Notes under the pieces: model-generated | What the model was told of the DNA's origin: nothing | What the model saw: the letters and a program-made list of their open reading frames with translations, nothing else | The model's database searches: none | Shown here: in pieces, positions 11,211-23,000 of the stretch | How the letters are laid out: each line of letters starts with the position of its first letter | Numbering within the stretch: position 1 is the stretch's first letter | NCBI GenBank assembly: GCA_022575985.1 | Contig: JAKSXM010000014.1 | Span: forward strand, 18,724,001 to 18,788,000 | DNA from: Anagrus nilaparvatae | Lineage: Eukaryota; Arthropoda; Insecta; Hymenoptera; Mymaridae | Length of the DNA stretch: 64,000 nt | Reading direction: 5' to 3' | Program-made: the position numbers and the translations under genes

Positions 11211-12389
11211 ATAAAGACCTACTTCGGAAGCACATTTTTATATTCTTAAAAAATATACGTACGTTCCTGTAAAAGTCGCGCGCCCCTCATGATATATACC
11301 CAAGATTTTATATTATTTTTAAAAAATTTTGAATTTTAATTAGATTTTTAATTATAAAACTAAAAACAATATTTAAAATAATATTATAATAATTAACAAG
11401 GGGAAACTTAACCGGAACATGTGGGACGCCAAATTACAATCTAAAGTTATTGATGACTACTGCTGTAATATGCTGAAAAATCACCCAAGATGCCCTCCGT
11501 TTATTCCAACACGCCTAGCCTTCAGGGTCTAGAAACGCTGGGCTCAGTGTTACTACAAGGTTATAAAATAAGATTTTTAGGCAATTTTCCAAATACTGCT
11601 GCCATCCTGAAATTAAACTGAAATACTTCCGATTAGTCTCATTTTTTTTGTATAAGTTTTACCTTTTATTCCCACAAAATACAAATTTTTATCACCGATT
11701 CTCTAATCGCTATATTCAATAAACCAAATGCCTATTTTCGGACCAAAAAGACCAATTTTAAATTGCTACCAAAATTGCAATTTTTAATAAAAATGGGTGT
11801 TTTAATTTTATATAAGCTCTAAGTTTCCAGAAATTTTGTACTTTTTTCTTTTCGATTGTTTATTTTGCAAATATGATAAGTTAAAGAAATAGTCTCAATT
11901 AGAGGCTTAAAAAAAATCATATTTTATCACTATCTTTGTGGAGTCATATCTCGGAAATGTTTAATTGAAGCAAAATAGAATAATTATTCTTTAAAGAATT
12001 TTTTAAAACTTGAAACTTGTACAAAACTTTTAACTCCATAAAACTCATTTTCATCAAAAATTACAATTTTAGCAGCAATTTGAAAGTTGATCATTTTGAG
12101 ACAAAAACGGACATTTGTTTTATTGACTAGAGCAATAAGAGACTCAGACTTAAAAATTTGTATTTTAAGAGGAATTAGGTAACATTTATACAAAAAAAAT
12201 TAGACCAATCGGAAGTATTTCGGTATAGAATTTCAGGATGACAGCGTTATTTAGAAAATAGTCATCAATAACTTTAGATTGTGATTTGGCGCCCCACATT
12301 ATATTTTTTTATCATGAGGGGCACGCGACTTTCACACGAACGTACGTATATTTTTTACGAATATAAAAATGTGCTTCCGAAGTAGGTCT
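11211..12389. mobile_element. inner palindrome B
   Basis: Inverted arms at about 11211-11800 and 11850-12385. AAAGACCTACTTCGGAAGCA at 11213-11232 pairs with the inverse at 12371-12390, and the CGCGCGCCCCTCATGAT region at 11278 pairs with 12312-12330. The interior holds no convincing coding frame; the 69-codon minus frame at 11984-12193 lies in one arm. It abuts palindrome A directly. Confidence 0.65.
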
Positions 12390-12529
12390 TTATTAACGCG
12401 TGAAATGAAGTAAGTCTCTGTTAACGAGTAAAATCGAGTAACGAGTAAGTTCTTATAAACGCGCGATCTGGAGTAAGTCTCTATAAAAATGCAGCGCGAA
12501 GTAAGTCCTTCTTTCTAGGGGGGATCAAT

Positions 12530-13035
12530 ATCGAGTAAAAACCATACTTTTAAATATAAGTACTTTCATAAAATTAAATGAGGTATTAAATCCAAATTAA
12601 AAAAAAAAAAAGGATTTTGAGATTTTTTGATGAAAAAATTTTTGGAACAAAAATTAGGTCTTAATTCGATAATGGTTATGAAGTTTCACCCGTTACAATA
12701 ATTTCAGATATTAGTGCTTTCATGGAATTAAATGAGGTATTACACCAAAAAAAAAAAAAATATTGCAGGTTTTTCAATTTTTTTGTTTTTTTAATTTTGA
12801 GAAAAAATTTTTGAAAAAATTCGGTGTCAGATCCAAAAAATGACTATAAACAAACATTCTAAAACTAGTACTTTCATAGAAATAAATTAGGTATTACGTC
12901 CAAAGAGAAAAAATAATTTGTTATTTTTTGTATTTTTTCGTGAAAAAAATTTTGGGAAAAAAATTTTCAACAAATTAAGTATCAGATTCGAGATATCGAG
13001 TAAAAATCATACTTTCAAATATAAGTAATCAGGAA
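12530..13035 (-). repeat. ~160-bp satellite-like repeat, right part
   Basis: Continuation of the array broken at 9208. It begins with ATATCGAGTAAAAACCATAC and carries about three degenerate units with GTACTTTCATAGAAATAAAT, GGTATTACGTCCAA and ATCAGATTCGAGATATCGAG. Confidence 0.6.
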
Positions 13036-13600
13036 AAAATTTAGAAAATAAAAAAAAATTTTCAGTGAATTGATGCTTATTAATATCTTAAAAATTATAT
13101 TAATAGATTTTTAAAATCAGTAAATTTATAAAAAGCCTTAAATAATTTGGTAACTAAAAAATAATAGAAATTTCTAGCTCTAATATCTCCGCCTGAAGTC
13201 AGTCAATTTTCAAAATTTGTTTTTAAAATTCTTATGGAAATGTAAATTGATTAATGGGTATCATAATCAAAAGTTCCAGAAGTTTCGGTTTCCAGAAATT
13301 TTAAATCGAAAAATACTATTTTTATCCACATGATACAACCTTAAATTTATGTGTTTATAAATATTCTGATATAAAAAATATTTTGAATACAATAATAATA
13401 ATACAATAATAATCCATATTTTATTCAAATAGTATAATTTGAAAAAATGCGTAATAATATTTCCTAATGTCATTCCCTAAATAATATGATCTAGACTCTG
13501 AACAGAAGGTTAAACATGGATTTTTATGCTTAGAAATACATTTTTTTTTAATGATAAATGATTTTCATAAAAATGAACTTTAATAATGAATTTTCTATTT
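13036..13600. other. AT-rich intergenic DNA, no gene seen
   Basis: No supported frame. The 68-codon minus frame at 13267-13473 has random composition. Confidence 0.4.
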
Positions 13601-14090
13601 TTATTCAAATATATTACTAGGTTCGATTTTATTTGTAAGAATTAATCATAGGTAAATAAGCATTTTTAACAAAAATCAGGTTTTACATGAGCTAAACTTG
13701 TCTTTGACAATTGCTTGTATTTTTTTTCAAAAATCAAAAACAACCAAATAAAAATATCACCTATTAAAAAGAAAAAGAACCCACTTTTCTCCATATGAAA
13801 AATGTATTTTTACATGAGGTTTTTTTATTCGCAGCTGTTTATTAGTATAAACTAATTGAAAGGTAAATAATAAGAAAAAAAGTAATAATTTTTCAAAAAT
13901 AAGAAATTTATTTCTTAACATCCAAAAAAAATTAAATGCTTTAATACAGGTAAAATATTTCCGCAAAGAATACATAATTGACAGCACTGGTATTTTTCTG
14001 ATAAATGCGCTTAACCCAACTTTTGAGTCTTTGCGAATTACATTTAAAACATTAAATTGATCTTGCTTTTAAATAAGTTATTATTCCTTT

Positions 14091-14932
14091 TTAGTAGTTG
14101 GATTGTGCACTAGCTTGAGCAGCAGATGCATAACCAGCAGCACTTTTAAGAGCAGCTGCGGCGGATGGTCCAGCAGATTGTGCTACAGCAGCTAATTGTT
14201 GGGTTGCTGATTGAGCAGCTGATTGAATTGCAGAGATTTGAGCTGCAGAAGCTCCTGCACTTTTAGCTTGGGCTGCTGCTGCGTTGAAGGCAGCAACTTG
14301 AGCAGCGAAGTTTCCGGCTGCTGCAGCTTCGGCAGCGGCGGCTCTGATGGCAGCAACAGCTTGAGGAGCAACACCGGCAGCAGATGCTTTTTGTGCTGCA
14401 GCTTGAGCAGCTTGAAATTGAGTTTGGCTTGCTGATGCAGCGCTGGCAGCTAAGGCTTTTACTGCGGCTGACTGTGCACCAGATATTGCTTTCTGGGCTG
14501 CGGAAAAGATTTCAGATGATGGGGCAGTGAATGGTGCGTATCCTTTTACAGCTGCGGCTTGGAAGGCTGCAACTTGTGCTGGACCTGCACCTTGAGCTTG
14601 GGCTTGGGCTGCTGCTTGGAAAAGAGCGCTAGTAACGGCGGCAGAAACTCCTGGGGCAGAAGCTTCGGCAGCTGCGGCTCTGAGAACTGCTGCTTGGCTT
14701 GGTGAAGCACCTGCAGCGAATGCTGCTTGTACTGCGGCTTTTAAGGCTGCTGCATTAGCTGCGTTAGCTTGTTGGCTGCTAGCATACTAGAAATCAGTTT
14801 AAAAATTATTATTTAATAAGTTTATTAATAACTAGTATTTATTAAGAAGTATTTAGTACTTACGCTGTTAAATTGGTTGGCAGCTGCAATGGCAACTACA
14901 CCGGCGAAAAGGATGGCAGAAATAAATTTCAT
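14091..14932 (-). CDS. secreted alanine-rich silk-like protein, copy 2
   Basis: Same structure as the gene at 3901-4742: exons 14932-14864 and 14786-14091, 254 residues, signal peptide, Ala-rich helical blocks. Over 765 coding bases I find only two differences from copy 1: a silent A/G change (4081 versus 14271) and c/a at 4227 versus 14417, which changes residue 147 from Val (copy 1) to Phe (copy 2). The intron and promoter appear identical. Both genes should therefore be expressed alike, and the extra copy would raise output of one abundant secreted protein. The silk-like role is inferred from composition only. Confidence 0.75.
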
Positions 14933-15109
14933 TTTGATGATTTATTTGGTTGTGCTAAAATAAAAATTAATTGCAATTAATTTACGGAACAGAATTTAAG
15001 AATTTAAGTTGAAATAGTTTTTTTGTTTTGAAATTAAATTAAAAGTTAGATTTTCTTTATGACTAGCAACTCTTTAAATTTAAAATATTAAGCTAAGTTT
15101 GATACTTAC

Positions 15110-15162
15110 CAAGGCTTCCAAAAGAAACTGATGGATATTCGTAATTGAGTCTACCTTTTATA
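15110..15162 (-). promoter_or_regulatory. TATA + initiator promoter and 20-nt first exon of silk-like gene copy 2
   Basis: TATAAAAGG at 15162-15154 and TCAGT at 15131-15127, 33 bases apart. The noncoding exon ends at the GTAAGT donor starting at 15109. It is base-for-base the same as the copy 1 promoter, so no promoter divergence accompanies the duplication. Confidence 0.7.
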
Positions 15163-15672
15163 CTTTAACGCTTTTAAATTTTTTGCACAAAATAAATATT
15201 TGTTCCGAGCGAATAATAATTTTTTTAATAAATTAAAACATAACAAGTAAATTTCCACTTTTTTATCTTTCTTTAATGTCTGAATATTTGAACGATATAA
15301 GATAATATTAATTGAGCGATTATAAAATTAAACTTTTCTGGAAACTTAAAATTTATGTAATTATTTTTTAATAAATTACAGATGTTTACAAATTTACAAT
15401 TTTAACAAACAAAAATTTATAAACAATATCAAGAAAATATTAAGATATTAAGAATTCTAAATAAAAGAAACTTAAAGTCCCTCATATATGAATTTTAATA
15501 AAAAGGCAAATTTTGTATTTTTTTTTTTTACTATATTACGGAAACAATATTTATTAAAAAAGATTACTTTTTAAAAATATTTAAATTTTGTAGAAAAATA
15601 AATGTCCTATTGTCGATTCCTTGAAAGTAAAACCCAAATAACTAATTCGTTTGTAAGTAATAAATTACGATT

Positions 15673-16285
15673 TCAAGGCGAAAAAAACATGGCCAAAATT
15701 GTACTTAAGAACTCTCTCCGCCACTAGATGTTTTTAAAGATTTTTTAACCATTCACGGAGAAAAATAACTGTTAAAAATAACCAAAATTGCTGGTTATGT
15801 TTACATTATAAAGTTTTGTTATTTTCTGTTCAAATATTTTGTAAATATAACCATGTTTTTTGTTAGAATTACAATATTCTGACTTCATATTTGTAAAATT
15901 TACAAATTTTTTTTGTAATTAAAACTAACCCCGTTTTACTAAAATTAACCTTGTAAAATATACAAAATATTTTTCTCCGTGTTCTAATTCTTATTTATTA
16001 TACTTAGTTTAAATAGTTATTTATATGTGGATAGAATGTTTTAGTTATCTAATTCTATTCAATATAAACAATATATCATGTAAAAAGTGAATGCACTAAA
16101 TTTTTTTTGAATGCAATCAATGCTATTTTGTTTGTCACCCACGTATCTGTATTTTTTGTAAGAATTTTTGTATGACTTTAAAAATAAATTGTATTCTTCT
16201 AATTTTAAAACAGCTTTTCAAAGTCAAAAGCTCAAAAACTAGTTCTGTAAGCGTTTTTTTTACAGCCCTACTGTGCAGGGTATGA
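15673..16285. other. intergenic DNA, no gene seen
   Basis: Inverted phrases are visible: TTTTTAACCATTCACGGAGAAAAAT at 15744-15768, with ATATTTTTCTCCGTG at 15967-15981. This suggests a short (~240-bp) hairpin element, but I could not define its ends. Confidence 0.35.
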
Positions 16286-17600
16286 ATAGTAAATTTTTAA
16301 TCAAGGGAGCAAAATAAAAGAATGGCCCAGATCGCACGTTAATTAGCATAGCGAGGCGAAGGCGAGGATGGTTAACTGCGATCTGGGGTATTGGTTCCTC
16401 ATAGAGGAACCATTGTGATCGGTCAAATTTTTTTTTTTTGATTTTTTGGTATATAAGCACGTTTTGAGACCTCAGAAAGCTAAAAAACCGGTTTTTAAAA
16501 AAAGTCTGTATGTGTGTATGTGTGTGTGTACGTACGTACGTACGTACGTATGTAATCGCTGATATTTCACAAACATTATGGAATTAAGACCTAATTTTTT
16601 TTTCAAAAATTTTTTCACCAAAAAAGCTCGAGGTACTTTTTTTTTTTTTTAATTTGGATGTAATACCTCATTTATTTCCATGAAAGTACTTATATTTGAA
16701 AGTATGGTTTTTACTCGATATCTCGAATCTGAAACTTAATTTTCTGAAAATTTTTTTCCTAAAATTTTTTTCACAAAAAAATACAAAAAATACCAATCTT
16801 TTTTTTCTTTTTGGATGTAGTACCTAATTTATTTCCATGGAAGTACTAGTTTTAGAAATATCGTTTATTGTAATTTTTTGGACCTAATACTTAATTTTTT
16901 TTTAATTTTTTTGTCAAAATTTTTGTCGCCAAAAAATACAAAAACGCCAAAATTTTTTTTATTTTAGGACGTAATACTTAATTTTTTCCTATGAAAGTAC
17001 GAATATCTAGAATTATCGTTTGTAAAGGATTTCTCCATCTGAAACATAATTTTTCGAAATTTTTTTAAAAAAATTTTTTACATAAAATAATTAAAAAAAT
17101 AGCATAATTTTTTTTCTTTTTGGACGTAGTACCTCATTTTTTTCCATGAAAGTACTAATATGTAGAATTATCTTTTTAACTGGATATAAACAATCTGATA
17201 CCTAATTTTTTTTCAAAATTTTCTTTTAAAATTTTTCACATAAAAAAGTTAAAAAAATATCTTTTTATTGATGTTTGAAAATTTTTTGGGTATCAGGAGA
17301 AAGTTTATCCACTTTCTTTATTAAATTTAGAATATTTGGCACAATTATTCTAATATTTTAATTTTTTATTAGGTAAAATAGAATATTGACAACATTTTGT
17401 TATTGCTAATGAGGAACCATAGTGCCTATTACTTGGCAGGGTATTTTTTTTTTGTTCCTATGGATGAAACGAAATTTTTCTTTCTCAGTCGGGTGAAAAC
17501 GCGTTTTTTTTTATTTCGTTGCGGGGCGAAAAAAGTGTTTTCGGCTCGCTAGGAAGAAAACATTTTTTTGTATTTTACAAATATTTTTAATTTTAACTTT
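16286..17600. repeat. dispersed 'CCCAGATCGCA' repeat split by a satellite-bearing insertion
   Basis: 16300-16400 (AAGGGAGCAAAATAAAAGA, GCCCAGATCGCACGTT, GCGATCTGGGGTAT) and 17455-17570 (CTATGGATGAAACG, AAAACGCG, GGGGCGAAAAAAG) together match one continuous repeat at 50490-50690. The DNA between them is therefore an insertion. It starts and ends near GAGGAACCAT and contains a GTAC/GTGT microsatellite (16508-16552) and five to six reversed units of the ~160-bp satellite (16570-17290). Confidence 0.6.
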
Positions 17601-18765
17601 GCAAAACAACAAGTTTATAAAAAAATTACATAACTGTTTCTTAACTTTTTTAAATATAGGGGTAATTTATGAGGAACCACATATTTGATATTATATTAGT
17701 TTACCCTCCTCTTTTAACACCTTTAAGAATAACCTTTCCAAATATATCAATAGCTCTCCCCATCAGACTCTTAACCTAGTCTCCCATCTCTAAACTTACC
17801 AATACCAAAAACTCAAATTAATCTATCAACAAACCTCCACTTTCAAATCCATAATCCACATGCCCTTTTCCATTCTCCATACATAGATTAACTTACGAAT
17901 TATCTAATTAATGAACTATATACTGTAAATCTAGCTTATCTTAAATTTAACAAATTATGTAATTTTACATTGTTTTGCTTTTAATTTTATTTTACGTTCT
18001 GTATATATAAATGATATAAAATGTATGATTCTCTGCCTTTGTATGTTTATACAATAAATTAAATATCAAATATCAAAAAAATATCAAAAACTATGCTTTT
18101 TGTAATAGTATTTGCATATTTTTACTTGCAAAGTCATTTTTTTTAGGAGTACTCTGTTTAAAAAATAAAAATAATTTTTTTATTCAATTATGCCATCAAA
18201 TTATATAATTAGCTAAGCAATAAGACAATTTTAAATATACCTACTTGATTAAAAAAAGGAGTGAATAAAAATAAACTATCATCCCGTTTTTTCAATTTTT
18301 TTTGTTTTTTGGTAGTTGTCACATCCTGTAATTAGCCCTTATATTCACATTAGGGTTTATAACAAATAAATACCAATAGTTTCTTACCCTTTTTCTAAAA
18401 AATCCAATTCATTAGAAAATTTTTGATATTCTTCTAAAATATTTCAAAATAAAACCTTAAAAAGAGGTAGTTTCAGCTGATTTAAGAACGTTATTCTAAT
18501 TTTAAACCACAGTGTCCTCCGGATTAGTATTCAGCATTTCAAAAAACCTGTAGCAGTTTACTTCATTATATGATTCCCTTTTTCAGATTCCCCCTTCCCC
18601 CGATTGCAGTAAGGTGTGTCCAAAAAGGAATATTTTTTATGTACTATTTTATGTTTTTGGAAATTTAGGGACATATCAAAAACCACATTGTTTATATGGG
18701 TTTATTCGTTGAGAAATTATCAGATGGAGCAAATATAATTTTTTCTTATCACTTTTAATTTGCAA
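17601..18765. other. intergenic DNA, no gene seen
   Basis: A further GAGGAACCA phrase occurs at 17670, and a C-rich stretch at 17700-17900 has no open frame. Nothing supports a gene. Confidence 0.4.
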
Positions 18766-19025
18766 AATTGCATGGCTCATCTACAAGGTCTTCTGTATTG
18801 ATAACAAATTTTACATGAATTTTTAAAAATAATACAGGAAGAAATGGCTCATCTACAGATTTTTGTAGATATGGAGGTTTTCCTCCTGTATTGTACTCGC
18901 GCGACGCATGTATTTCTAAAAATAATACATGAGAAATGGATCATCTACATAGAATCGACAATGTGTTAAATGGCTCATGCGCATATGGAGGTTTTTCTCC
19001 TTTAACTTTCGCGTTTAGATACAAT
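18766..19025. repeat. short degenerate repeats (GGCTCATCTACA units)
   Basis: GGCTCATCTACA or close variants recur at 18775, 18846, 18937 and 18973. ATGGAGGTTTTCCTCC-type small hairpins lie at 18880 and 18979. Phrases such as TTTTTAAAAATAATACA are also repeated. Probably part of a non-coding mobile element. Confidence 0.4.
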
Positions 19026-19230
19026 TTTTCGGCTTATCTGCGGCTTTCCATATAAGCGGTGAAAAAGAGCGAAAAAATTTTTCACCAATGAAAAGAGCGT
19101 GCCCGAATTAGTATAAAAACGTTTTTAATTTTTTTTAAAACTATTTAATAACATTATTAAATGAATCGCGTTTATTTAAATAACTCAAAATCGTTTTTGA
19201 TCTGTAAAACAGTATGCTACACCATAACTT

Positions 19231-19583
19231 CTGAGGCTGGATGTTAAAGTCATTGTATGGTCTATAGCAGGTGTATGCAAATTAAATAAGGCCCTATACA
19301 TATTTGCTTAACTATCTACATTAGAAAATATAGATCATATTAGTGATGTATAGTATACGATAGTATATGTACACAGAATGCAATACAGATTCCATTTGCA
19401 TTGGCTTTGGAATGCAAATACACATGCATTCCTTTTGCACGCTTTCCATACGCGTTTTTTATTTTTCGTATATATAAATAATATAGATTAAGTTTATAGG
19501 GCATTCATAATATTATGAAAATTAAGTATTAGGTTACACGTTTAACCTATAGACCATACAACGACTTTAGCATCCAGCCCCTG
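19231..19583. mobile_element. ~350-bp MITE
   Basis: Terminal inverted repeats of about 40 bp. The left end, GAGGCTGGATGTTAAAGTCA followed by TTGTATGGTCTATAG, pairs with CTATAGACCATACAACGACT at 19547-19566 and TTAGCATCCAGCCCC at 19567-19581. The interior has no reading frame. Confidence 0.65.
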
Positions 19584-20355
19584 TGGCAAACTAAATTTCG
19601 GTGGCTACAAATCCAAAATTTGAAAAATTTTTTATTGACATTTTATTTTCTAACTTTTTCAAGAATAAATTATGTATAAAAATTTGTATGCAATTATTTC
19701 AACTATATACTTTCTATTTAAGAACAATTTGAAATTCGCCAAATTCATTAGGACTCTCTATCCCCTTAAGAAAACTATAGCATTAATTAAATACAATATT
19801 CTATATGAATACGTCAATAGATTTTATGAATACATGATAAATCAGTCTTAATCATCTACAGCTGTTAAAATTTTGCATTCATTTTAAACAATTGACGTAA
19901 TAATTAAAGAAAATATTAATAAATTTTAAAATATTTTTTTTTTAATATTGATCTTTAGCAACTTCGGGCATAAATTTTATTTATATCAAATGTTTATTGA
20001 TGTATGTTATAAAATATTTAATTTGTTTCCATAGTAATATAAATATATTACCCTTGCAAAATATTTTTACTAGAAATATTTATTATTAGTAAATAACGAC
20101 ATTTCATAAAGTCATTAAAGATTCATAATTGCATTATTAAAAAAAAAGTAGCAATCTTTTAAAAAATGACGACTTTGCCCATTTTGGGGTGATTCAATTA
20201 TTTTGGAATTCAAAAAATGTACATGCAGGAAAAAATTAGAAAATTATTCAAAAATGATTTTAACGTTCCTATTAGTAAATTATAATATTTAAAGAATCTA
20301 TCAAACAATAATGGAACCACAATGTTTTTTTAAAAAATAATAAAATTTAGGCTAG

Positions 20356-20587
20356 ATCTAATGACACGAAAAAAACAATTGTTTTTCGTGCCTTTACGAA
20401 AGTTCGTGCCTCTAATCTTCAATATTTTATCAAAAATTATATAAAAATGTATAAAATTTAAAAAATGCAAAGTGCAGAAAAAAAAAAATATAAATTATCT
20501 CGTAATTTAATTAGTTTCGGTTATAATTAATTTATTTTTTATATGACATAACCCTAATCTCGTGGAAGATTTTTTCGTGCCATTAGA
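20356..20587. mobile_element. ~230-bp MITE-like hairpin
   Basis: TCTAATGACACGAAAAA at the left pairs with TTTTTCGTGCCATTAGA at the right. A third CGTGCC phrase lies inside at 20388-20410. Non-coding and AT-rich. Confidence 0.5.
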
Positions 20588-22472
20588 CTTTGCGTAAAAG
20601 GCTGCGTAAAATTTATATTTTCTTCATTTTCTTATTTTCTTTTGAAGAAAATAAATTTTATTATTTTTTTAAAAGTTAGAAAAATCAGTTTTACAATATG
20701 TAGTAATATGGATATTCTCAAAAACTTATAACGAGTTTGTGTAAACACAACCTAAATACTCAGAACATATATTTACTTCCAGCTGAGGGGTTTGTATAAT
20801 GCAAAAGTTACTCAAAGTTACTCATCTAGTACATTTTTTTTTTAAATCCCCAAAGTTTCCTTGAAATTTCAAAACAAAACTCCCCTTAAGCCCCTAAGAC
20901 CAGATTTTTCAAAACCCCTTAAATTGAAATTATTCTAAGTCTCATTTGACCCCCCCCCCCCTCCCTGAAACCGGACAAATTTGACTCTCATCCCTTTATT
21001 TTTCAAATTCTGAGGTACCCACTCTCTATAAACATGTTCCATGTTAATAATTTACATGACCCGTTATTTTTTATACCAAAAGGAAGAATAAACTTTCATT
21101 TATTCAATTATTGAAAACAATTTAAAAATAAAAGATAATTTTTTTTAATGTAAGACACTTTATTTAAAATAAAAAAGCTGATGCCATTTCAATATCTTAT
21201 ACAATTGAATTACATAGGTATATTTATAAAAAGTAATCAATTATTTTAAAGAACGAGTTCCTTGATATCATATTATAATATAGTATATCTAATGTATCGT
21301 TTACTTTTCATTCATTTTTTTTTTTTTTTTTTTTTTTGGCGATCAAGCCATAAACAATACTCTTTGCTATGTGAAACTTATAATTATTTACTAATTCTTT
21401 TTTTAAGTAATCAAGTTATAAAAATAAAGCACACAATACATAATATTAACAAAAATAGAAAATTTTATACAGTTTTTAAAAAGAAAATTATTGTCAAAAT
21501 AAAATATATTTAAAAAATAATTCTATATAAAATAATGTGTTTGATGTAATGATATGATTTAAATTTTTAGAAATGACAAAGCTAAAATAAATCTATCATT
21601 TTTTTAAATATCCATAATTTTTATTCTAATCATCAGTAATTCTGCATAATTACTGCATAATTAACTGTTTTTTATTATCTTATAACATAAAACATAAGTG
21701 TAACAAAATTAAAGTTAATTGTTGTTTATTTGCCTCAATTTATTCATCTTAAGATTATGCGATTTAATTAGAAAATCAGTAATTACATGTAAAAAATTTT
21801 ATTGCTTCAATTTTTGAACAAAAAAAATTTTAAACTGTGACAAATTTTTGTTATTACTATTTTAGCTAATTATTAACAAATAATTTCAAGAACTTATGTA
21901 CCAACAGGCAGTTTCTGACGTGCTTGACAATCATTTTTTAGCCCTGCCTAGCGTAAAACTCGTGCGTAAAGAATTTGCAGTACTTGTTCTACGCTTAGGT
22001 AGACAAAAAATATTGTAAGCACTATGGGCGAAATATTTTAGACACTAGCGTGAACACGTAACTTAGTGCCAAAACTTTTGCGCCCTTGATACTTAATATA
22101 CTATTATTATTTTTGCAAAAATTAATATAAAAAATATCAAAATTCGTACGTTAGAAATATTTTGATGAGCTTCAACTATACAAAGTTCATTTTTTAACAA
22201 TTAGTTAATTGGCAATCCTTTCATTAAATTTCAAATATTTAATTTTTGCAACCATTAACCGCATAATTTAAGTATAATGTTTGTAATTAATAAATTGTAA
22301 TTCCATTAATTTCCTAATTAAATGAAAAATTCATTGAGGCAATTTTTAATTTCTTTTTGTCCGATCAGCCATAATAGTATTTATTTACCAAATAGTTTCA
22401 ATCGCTCACGAATTCTTTTTTACCTTGAGCAAGCTGGAGCAAAAAATTTACGCCCTTAGCGCATAATATACT
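20588..22472. other. AT-rich intergenic DNA, no gene seen
   Basis: Contains a C-run (20951-20961) and a T-run (21316-21337). The 83-codon frame at 21262-21513 is built on that T-run. Short less AT-rich patches at 21900-22090 and 22370-22460 share phrases such as GCGCATAATATACTATT / GATACTTAATATACTATTAT, suggesting a diverged repeat. Confidence 0.4.
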
Positions 22473-22564
22473 ATTTTAAGGGGGTTGCGTTATTTAAAGA
22501 ATCAAAAAATTATTTCATAAATTGTCAGTGATCATAAAATTTGAATACGCAACCCCCTTAAAAT
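22473..22564. mobile_element. 92-bp hairpin MITE
   Basis: Terminal inverted repeats ATTTTAAGGGGGTTGCGT at the left and the exact complement at the right (ACGCAACCCCCTTAAAAT), with a ~55-bp AT-rich interior. A cruciform-forming minimal element, flanked by ATATACT and ATAATT. Confidence 0.6.
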
Positions 22565-22850
22565 ATAATTTTAGATATTTGAAAAGCGTAATTACGTCCT
22601 TCGGGAAAATTTTTGTTAGAATATACATTAAGTTATAATCTTTTCCATATAATTCTACAATATATAGTTATATATAATTTAACCTATATGGCTATTTTTT
22701 AAAATCTATTTTTATAATTACATATAAATAATTTTTATAATAAATAATCTTTCTTTCTTTCTTAGCAGATCATTGACATATTAATAATTTTCTGTGTTAT
22801 CACCTTTTTTCCTTTTTGTACATAAAGTCGTTTTTATATAAAAATTATAA

Positions 22851-22999
22851 GGCTAGTTCCACAAACCTCCGTAAGCGCAGAAACGGAACCGCAACGCAAT
22901 GCGCACAGCTCGATTTTCGTTTGTGCACATGCGTATTGTGCTGTGCGCATTGCGTTGCGGCTCCGTTTCTGCGCTTACGGAGGTTTGTGGAACTAGCCT
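22851..22999. mobile_element. GC-rich near-perfect hairpin
   Basis: Two ~59-bp arms separated by about 31 bp match with a single mismatch: GGCTAGTTCCACAAACCTCC, then GTAAGCGCAG and CGCAACGCAATGCGCACAGC, mirrored at 22941-22999. It is strikingly GC- and CpG-rich in AT-rich DNA. Open frames here (22816-23001 plus, 22853-23227 minus) are artefacts of the palindrome. Confidence 0.65.
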
Positions 23000-23000
23000 A

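Larger units (their letters stand above)
9209..12529. mobile_element. 3.3-kb nested foldback element (outer palindrome)
   Basis: Outer arms of about 130 bp at 9209-9345 and 12390-12529 are inverted copies: CCCTAGAAAGAAAGACTTAC, then GCGCGATCTGGAGTAAGTCT-type and AACGCGTGAAATGAAGTAAG-type blocks. Both arms carry repeated ACTTACT motifs. Flanking DNA is the satellite; the unbroken satellite reads GATATCGAGT, and ATATCGA is found at both junctions, consistent with a short target duplication. Two further palindromes fill the interior. No protein frame is seen. Confidence 0.7.
13601..15672. repeat. segmental duplication, copy 2 (silk-gene unit)
   Basis: Direct copy of 3401-5482, including gene, intron, promoter and upstream DNA. 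From 15673 on, the sequence (CAAGGCGAAAAAAACATGG) continues into DNA that is also found in the decayed inverted flank at 1042-1078. This copy therefore keeps more of the ancestral flank than copy 1 does, which suggests it is the parent locus. Confidence 0.9.

Noticed and set aside
16508..16552. GTGT/GTAC run considered as a CRISPR-like or regulatory array
   Set aside because: It is a plain microsatellite within an inserted repeat; no spacer structure.
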